Below are positions 59,949 through 64,000 of a stretch of 64,000 bases of DNA, in pieces (position 1 is the first letter of the stretch; each line of letters begins with the position of its first letter). Origin of the DNA: Planosporangium mesophilum (GTDB taxonomy: Bacteria > Actinomycetota > Actinomycetes > Mycobacteriales > Micromonosporaceae); the NCBI RefSeq assembly GCF_016863255.1, contig NZ_BOON01000028.1, forward strand, positions 62,001-126,000. Reading direction: 5' to 3'. Position numbers and translations under genes: made by a program. The notes below the pieces were generated by a model. It saw nothing but the letters and a program-made list of their open reading frames with translations. It ran no database searches and had not been told where the DNA came from.

Positions 59949-60836
59949 GTGGCCGGCAGTCGCAACGGCGCTCCCGCCGACGAGCAGCGGCCGACCGTGG
60001 CGCAGCAGACGCGCAGCAGCATGCAGGAGTTCAGCGCCGCCGAACGCAAGGTCGCGCGCGCCCTGCTCGCGGAGTATCCGGGCGCAGGCCTCGACACCGT
60101 GGCGAATCTGGCGGGGCGGGCGGGTGTCAGCGCGCCCACGGTGCTGCGCTTCGGTCGGCGCCTGGGCTATCAGGGGTTTCCCGAGTTGCAGGCGGCGTTG
60201 CGGGCCGAGTTGGCGCGCCGCTCGTCCGGGCCGTTGGCGCGGTTCGACGCTCGCCGCCCCGCGGGCTCGGCGTCCGAACTGGTGCGTCAGGAGGCGGACG
60301 CACGCGGCCGGGCGGTGGCCGCCTCCTTGGAGGCCATCACGCCGTACGAGATCGACGCTGCGGTAGCCCTCACCGCGGACAGATCCCGGCGGGTCACGCT
60401 GGCGGGTGGCCGCTTCAGCCATGTCCTGGCGGAGTACCTGGAGCTGTACCTGCAACAGTTGAGACCCAAGACGCGGCTGCTGGACAGCTCGCCGCCGCGG
60501 CGCGTCGCCCAGCTCCTGGATGTCGGGCGCAACGACGTGTTCGTCCTGTTCGACTACCGGCGGTACCAGCGCGACATCGTCAGCCTGGCCGAACAGGTCC
60601 GGGGCCGGGGCGCCTCGGTCGTCCTGTTCACCGATCCGTGGCTGTCGCCCGCCGCCGCCCACGCCGACGTGGTCCTCCCCACCGGCGTCGACTCCCCGTC
60701 CCCCTTCGACAGCCTGGCGGCGGGGTTCGTCCTCGTGGAGATCATCGCCTCCGGGGTGCTCGCAGTCCGCGGGGACGCCGCGACGCAGCGCATGCGCGAC
60801 TGGGACAGCTACGACAGCTGGCAGTACCTGCCCTGA
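59949..60836 (+). CDS. RpiR family regulator (HTH + SIS)
   Basis: This 295-residue regulator has an N-terminal HTH-6 domain (about 25-95; FSAAERKVARALLAEYPGAG, AGVSAPTVLRFGRRLGYQGF) and a C-terminal SIS domain (about 125-265) with VTLAGGRFSHVLAEYLELYL and VVLFTDPWLSP. SIS domains bind phosphosugars in most relatives, but here the operon concerns amines. The GTG start follows AGAGG by 4 nt. It is the last gene of the operon and probably acts on the TGAAAC palindrome at 53139. Confidence 0.9.
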   Translation: MAGSRNGAPADEQRPTVAQQTRSSMQEFSAAERKVARALLAEYPGAGLDTVANLAGRAGVSAPTVLRFGRRLGYQGFPELQAALRAELARRSSGPLARFDARRPAGSASELVRQEADARGRAVAASLEAITPYEIDAAVALTADRSRRVTLAGGRFSHVLAEYLELYLQQLRPKTRLLDSSPPRRVAQLLDVGRNDVFVLFDYRRYQRDIVSLAEQVRGRGASVVLFTDPWLSPAAAHADVVLPTGVDSPSPFDSLAAGFVLVEIIASGVLAVRGDAATQRMRDWDSYDSWQYLP

Positions 60837-60954
60837 ACTGTGACGGTTATCGACCCGAGTCGGCTGTTACGGTCGGATCGGACGCCGACGACCCCACCTC
60901 GGTGGCCGTCATGCCGTTCGTGGTACCCCTCGCTCGGCAAGCTCCTGCGCCGCG

Positions 60955-60997
60955 ACCTCCGCGACCTCGGCGCCGAAGACGCCGAGGTCGCGGAGGT
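60955..60997 (+). terminator. 18-bp perfect hairpin terminator
   Basis: Arms at 60955-60972 and 60980-60997 are exact reverse complements (ACCTCCGCGACCTCGGCG) around a 7-nt loop. It lies between the convergent rpiR and MFS genes. A second GC-rich hairpin (61003-61025) follows and may serve the opposite strand. Confidence 0.88.
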
Positions 60998-61046
60998 GAG
61001 CGCCCGGGAGGCGGTGCCTCCGGGCCCTGGTTTCGTAGGAGTTGGA

Positions 61047-63539
61047 CTAGCGGGAGTTGGCGGCGGAGCCGGGCACCGGCACTGAGCCGGGCGTACCCGT
61101 GTCGCCGAGCGCGATGTCGCGGTCGATCCGCTCCCCCGCCAGGTCGATCCGGGTGGCCACCGGCGCGTAGCCGCTGGCCGTGAGGGTATACCGGCCGGGC
61201 AGCAGGTCGCCGAACTCGTACCGGCCGTCCGCACCGGTCGTGATCGATCCGGCCACGTTGCCGTAGCCGTCCATCAGGACCACCGACGCCTCCGCGACCG
61301 GCTGGCCGGTGCGCGCCGCCCGGACCGTACCGGTGACCGTGGCACCCGCGTGCAGCACCACGTCGACGCGGTGCGACCCGACGCCCTCGACGGTGACGCC
61401 GCGCGCGAGCGGGCGGGCGCCGTCGGCCGTCGCCGTGAGCACGTACTCGCCGGGGTACAGGTCGGCGAGGACATACTCGCCGTCCGGGCCGGTCACCGCC
61501 GCGCCGACGACCTCGCCGCGGGCATCGGTGAGGGTCACCGTCGCGCCGCCGATCGGCTCGCCGCCGTGGCGGAGCACCCGCCCCTCGATCAGGCTCGCAC
61601 CGGCCAGCACGATGTCCCGCCGGACGTCGCCGGTGCCCACCACGACCATCGACGCCACGGGTTCGTGGTTGTCGGCCGCGCAGATCAACAGGTACGTGCC
61701 ACCCGTCGGCAGCCCGAGCCGGTACTGGCCGTCGGGCTCGGTGACGCCCCGCGCGACCTGGCGGCCGGCGAAGTCGGTGACCGTCAGGACCGCCGCGGCG
61801 ATCGCGCGCCGGTCCGGGCCCTCGACGCGGCCGGTCACTGCGGGACCGTCGCTCGGCGGTGCGACCGCGACGGGGTCCAGGCCGATGGCGGCGTGGGCGG
61901 CCTGGTACGGCGCGCCGTTGGCGGCCGCGCCCGGCGCCGGCTTCGGCCCGGCACCCTCGGCCGGGGCCGGGGTGGCGAGGTCGACGCTGGAGCGCAGGGT
62001 GATGCGGGGCAGCGCCAGGGCGGCGAGGACGCTGAGGACGGCGACCACGGCCGAGATCAGGAAGACGTGGCCGATGCCGTCGCCGTAGGTGGCGCGGATG
62101 ATGGCCACGATCGGCTTCGGCAGGGCGTGCAGGTCCAGGGTGCCGGTCTGTGCGCCGCCACCGCCGGCGGGGACCCGGATGCCGGCCTCCGCCATGCGCT
62201 TCGGGATGTCCGTGGCGACCCGGTCGGCCAGCACGGCGCCGAGCACCGACACGCCGATGGTGCCGCCGAGCGAGCGGAAGAACGTGACCGTGCCACTGGC
62301 CGATCCGATGTCGCGCAATGCCACGGTGTTCTGCACCGCCAGCACCAGGTTCTGCATGGTCATGCCGACCCCGATGCCGACCAGCGCCATCGCGACGCCG
62401 ATGTAGACCAGCTTGGTGGCGTGGTCGATGGTGGCCAGCCCCGCGAAGCCGACGACGAGAACGATGGCGCCGGTGACGATGAACGGCTTGATCTTGCCGC
62501 TCTTGGTGATCAGAAGTCCGGCGATCGTCGACGCGACCAGGATGCCGGCCATCATCGGGATGGTCATCAGGCCGGCCTTGGTCGGGCTGTAGCCGCGGGC
62601 GATCTGGAAGTACTGGCCCAGGAAGACCGAGCCGCCGAACATCGCCATGCCGATCGCCACGCTGGCCACGATCGCCAGGGCGGGGGTGCGCTGCACCACG
62701 ATGCGCAGTGGCACGATCGGCTCGGAGACCCGCGCCTCCACCAGCACGGCCAGGGCGAGCAGCACCACGCCGCCGCCGACCATCGCCGCGGTCTGCCACG
62801 ACAGCCAGGCGAAGTTGTGGTGCACGAAGGTGACCCAGATCAGCAGCACGCTGACGCCGGCCGCGATCAGCGTGGCGCCGAGGTAGTCGATCCGCGCGTC
62901 CGGCCGGCGGACGGTCTTGAGGTGCAGGGTCTTCTGCAGCAGGACCAGGGCGACGAGGGCGAACGGCACGCCGACGTAGAAGCACCACCGCCAGCCCAGC
63001 CACGAGGTGTCGACGATGACGCCGCCGAGCAGTGGGCCGCCGACCGTGGCCAGGGCCATGACGCCACCGAGGTAGCCGTTGTAGCGGCCGCGCTCGCGCG
63101 GCGGGATCATCGCCGCGATGACGACCTGGACCAGCGCCTGCAGGCCGCCCATGCCCAGGCCCTGGAACGCGCGGGCGGCGATGAGCTGCGGCGTGTTCTG
63201 CACGATCCCGCAGAGCACCGAGCCCAGGATGAACATGACGATGGCGATCTGTACCAGCGCCTTCTTGCTGAACAGGTCGGCGAGCTTCCCCCAGATCGGG
63301 GTCGAGGCCGTCGACGACAGCAGCGCCGCGGTCACCACCCAGGTGTACTGGCTCTGCGTGCCGTGCAGCGCCCCGATGATCTGGGGCAGCGCGGTGGCCA
63401 CCACCGTGATGCTGATCATCGAGACGAACAGGACCAGCAGCAGACCGCTGAGTGCCTCCATGATCTCGCGGTGACTCATCGCCTCGGTATCGGGTGGCGC
63501 GGTCCTCGCCTCGGCTGGTGCGGTGGTCGCTGCTGTCAC
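61047..63539 (-). CDS. MFS exporter (DHA2) fused to carboxypeptidase-regulatory-like domains
   Basis: This 830-residue protein has about 14 membrane helices at 25-520, with motif A as WGKLADLFSKK and motif C as GPLLGGVIVD. It is followed by a Pro/Ala linker and three beta-sandwich repeats (about 545-625, 630-710 and 712-795), each with the pattern GxV/I...G.P..GA.V...G...DGxYxLxxLxPGxYxL. The tail is presumably outside the cell or in the membrane surface layer. The GTG start overlaps the marR stop, so it is probably a drug or metabolite exporter controlled by that regulator. Confidence 0.88.
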   Translation of the reverse strand: MTAATTAPAEARTAPPDTEAMSHREIMEALSGLLLVLFVSMISITVVATALPQIIGALHGTQSQYTWVVTAALLSSTASTPIWGKLADLFSKKALVQIAIVMFILGSVLCGIVQNTPQLIAARAFQGLGMGGLQALVQVVIAAMIPPRERGRYNGYLGGVMALATVGGPLLGGVIVDTSWLGWRWCFYVGVPFALVALVLLQKTLHLKTVRRPDARIDYLGATLIAAGVSVLLIWVTFVHHNFAWLSWQTAAMVGGGVVLLALAVLVEARVSEPIVPLRIVVQRTPALAIVASVAIGMAMFGGSVFLGQYFQIARGYSPTKAGLMTIPMMAGILVASTIAGLLITKSGKIKPFIVTGAIVLVVGFAGLATIDHATKLVYIGVAMALVGIGVGMTMQNLVLAVQNTVALRDIGSASGTVTFFRSLGGTIGVSVLGAVLADRVATDIPKRMAEAGIRVPAGGGGAQTGTLDLHALPKPIVAIIRATYGDGIGHVFLISAVVAVLSVLAALALPRITLRSSVDLATPAPAEGAGPKPAPGAAANGAPYQAAHAAIGLDPVAVAPPSDGPAVTGRVEGPDRRAIAAAVLTVTDFAGRQVARGVTEPDGQYRLGLPTGGTYLLICAADNHEPVASMVVVGTGDVRRDIVLAGASLIEGRVLRHGGEPIGGATVTLTDARGEVVGAAVTGPDGEYVLADLYPGEYVLTATADGARPLARGVTVEGVGSHRVDVVLHAGATVTGTVRAARTGQPVAEASVVLMDGYGNVAGSITTGADGRYEFGDLLPGRYTLTASGYAPVATRIDLAGERIDRDIALGDTGTPGSVPVPGSAANSR

Positions 63540-64000
63540 AGCGCTGCCTCCAAGGTCGGTGTGTTGTGGTCGGATGGATCACCGGTACGGGCGTGCGGCG
63601 CGGGCCGCCCGGCGTTCCGGTCGAGATAGGTCGTCGCGCCGTCGACGAAGCGGGTGAGCGCGGCGGTGAAGGCCTCGATCTCCGGGCCGGTCCAGCCCCG
63701 CAGCGCGCCCGCCAGCAGGTCGGCCTGCTGGCGCTCGATGTCGGCGAGGGCCGCCGCCCCTTCGGCGGTGAGGGTGAGGATGCTGGCCCGGCCGTCGGCC
63801 GGGTCGGCGGTACGCTCCACGAGCCCCCGGCTCACCAGGGCCGTCACCACCCGGCTGATCGTGGACGCGTCCAGCCCGCACCGTGTCGCCAGTTCCTTGG
63901 CGTGGCAGACCTCGCGGGTACCGGCTCGCCGGAGCGCCGACAGCACCCCGGTCATCCCCGGCTGCACCTGGGTCTGGGTCGCGGGTACGGCCAGCCGCTG
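63536..64000 (-). CDS. MarR family regulator, 5' end outside the window
   Basis: 154 residues are visible, and the frame stays open to the window edge without its start. The winged helix is complete: HAKELATRCGLDASTISRVV (recognition helix) and TADPADGRASILTLTAEGAA (wing with the DxR signature), followed by the dimerisation helices. Its stop overlaps the exporter start by four bases, so it most likely represses this operon. Confidence 0.88.
   Translation of the reverse strand, partial: QRLAVPATQTQVQPGMTGVLSALRRAGTREVCHAKELATRCGLDASTISRVVTALVSRGLVERTADPADGRASILTLTAEGAAALADIERQQADLLAGALRGWTGPEIEAFTAALTRFVDGATTYLDRNAGRPAPHARTGDPSDHNTPTLEAAL

Noticed and set aside
60847-63582. A 911-residue frame in the same direction as the MFS exporter gene
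   Set aside because: It is the out-of-phase shadow of the exporter: Arg/Gly/His-rich, without hydrophobic segments.
1-64000. CRISPR arrays, tRNA or rRNA genes, complete insertion sequences, prophage or secondary-metabolite megasynthase genes
   Set aside because: None was seen on reading either strand: no regular spaced repeats, no transposase or integrase catalytic motifs and no PKS/NRPS domains.

Overview
The window is high-GC DNA with divergent and convergent operons, many GTG starts, four-base ATGA/GTGA overlaps and several apparently leaderless genes. It also carries F420-type enzymes, PadR/PucR/RpiR/GntR regulators and a DesA3-type desaturase system. This points to a filamentous actinobacterium, probably Micromonosporaceae-like; the family is an inference from style, not from a marker gene. 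No rRNA, tRNA, CRISPR array or intact insertion sequence was seen. The window opens inside an alpha/beta hydrolase gene and closes inside a marR gene.

Layout. 1-9.4 kb: a hydrolase/SDR/Baeyer-Villiger-like monooxygenase operon, a quinone-reductase-like MDR enzyme, an acetyltransferase, a degenerate IMPase-family protein, a divergent merR/aldo-keto reductase pair, a decayed phoU and a TM-helix channel-like protein. 9.4-10.1 kb: gene-poor, with a helix-turn-helix remnant. 10.1-13.7 kb: acyl desaturase plus its ferredoxin reductase, divergent from a PucR regulator. 13.8-20.2 kb: an aromatic-acid segment (class II aldolase/decarboxylase, MFS transporter, PadR, dihydroxyphthalate-decarboxylase-like protein, MobA-like flavin hydroxylase), followed by a relic of the 3' end of the monooxygenase gene found at 2.6 kb. 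20.2-28.3 kb: LLM flavin enzyme, phytoene-desaturase-like/DUF3556 pair, acetyltransferase, F420/PPOX protein, a PadR-HAAS/ABC-permease module, a YciI protein and a hypothetical protein.

28.4-42.4 kb is the most striking region: an 11-gene operon on the minus strand plus a divergent Amt-like transporter and a GntR regulator. The operon encodes a four-part molybdenum hydroxylase (Mo, FeS, FAD and a separate SRPBCC subunit) and a split PEP-synthase-like pair resembling phenylphosphate synthase. It also encodes the complete lower route from 2,5-dihydroxypyridine: ring-opening dioxygenase, N-formylmaleamate deformylase, maleamate amidase and maleate isomerase. This content matches the 3-hydroxypyridine (3hpd) type of cluster; fumarate, formate and ammonium would be the products.

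42.4-51.1 kb is a carbohydrate locus: a secreted multidomain PIG-L deacetylase, an ABC sugar importer and a PfkB kinase on the minus strand, divergent from a GH4 glycosidase. 51.2-53.2 kb has small membrane/lipoprotein genes and a large hairpin. 53.2-60.8 kb is an RpiR-linked amine/amide locus: M20 amidohydrolase, glutamine-synthetase-like ligase, APC permease, class III aminotransferase and FluG-like amidohydrolase, consistent with a gamma-glutamylated amine route. 61-64 kb is an MFS exporter with a carboxypeptidase-regulatory-like tail and its MarR regulator.
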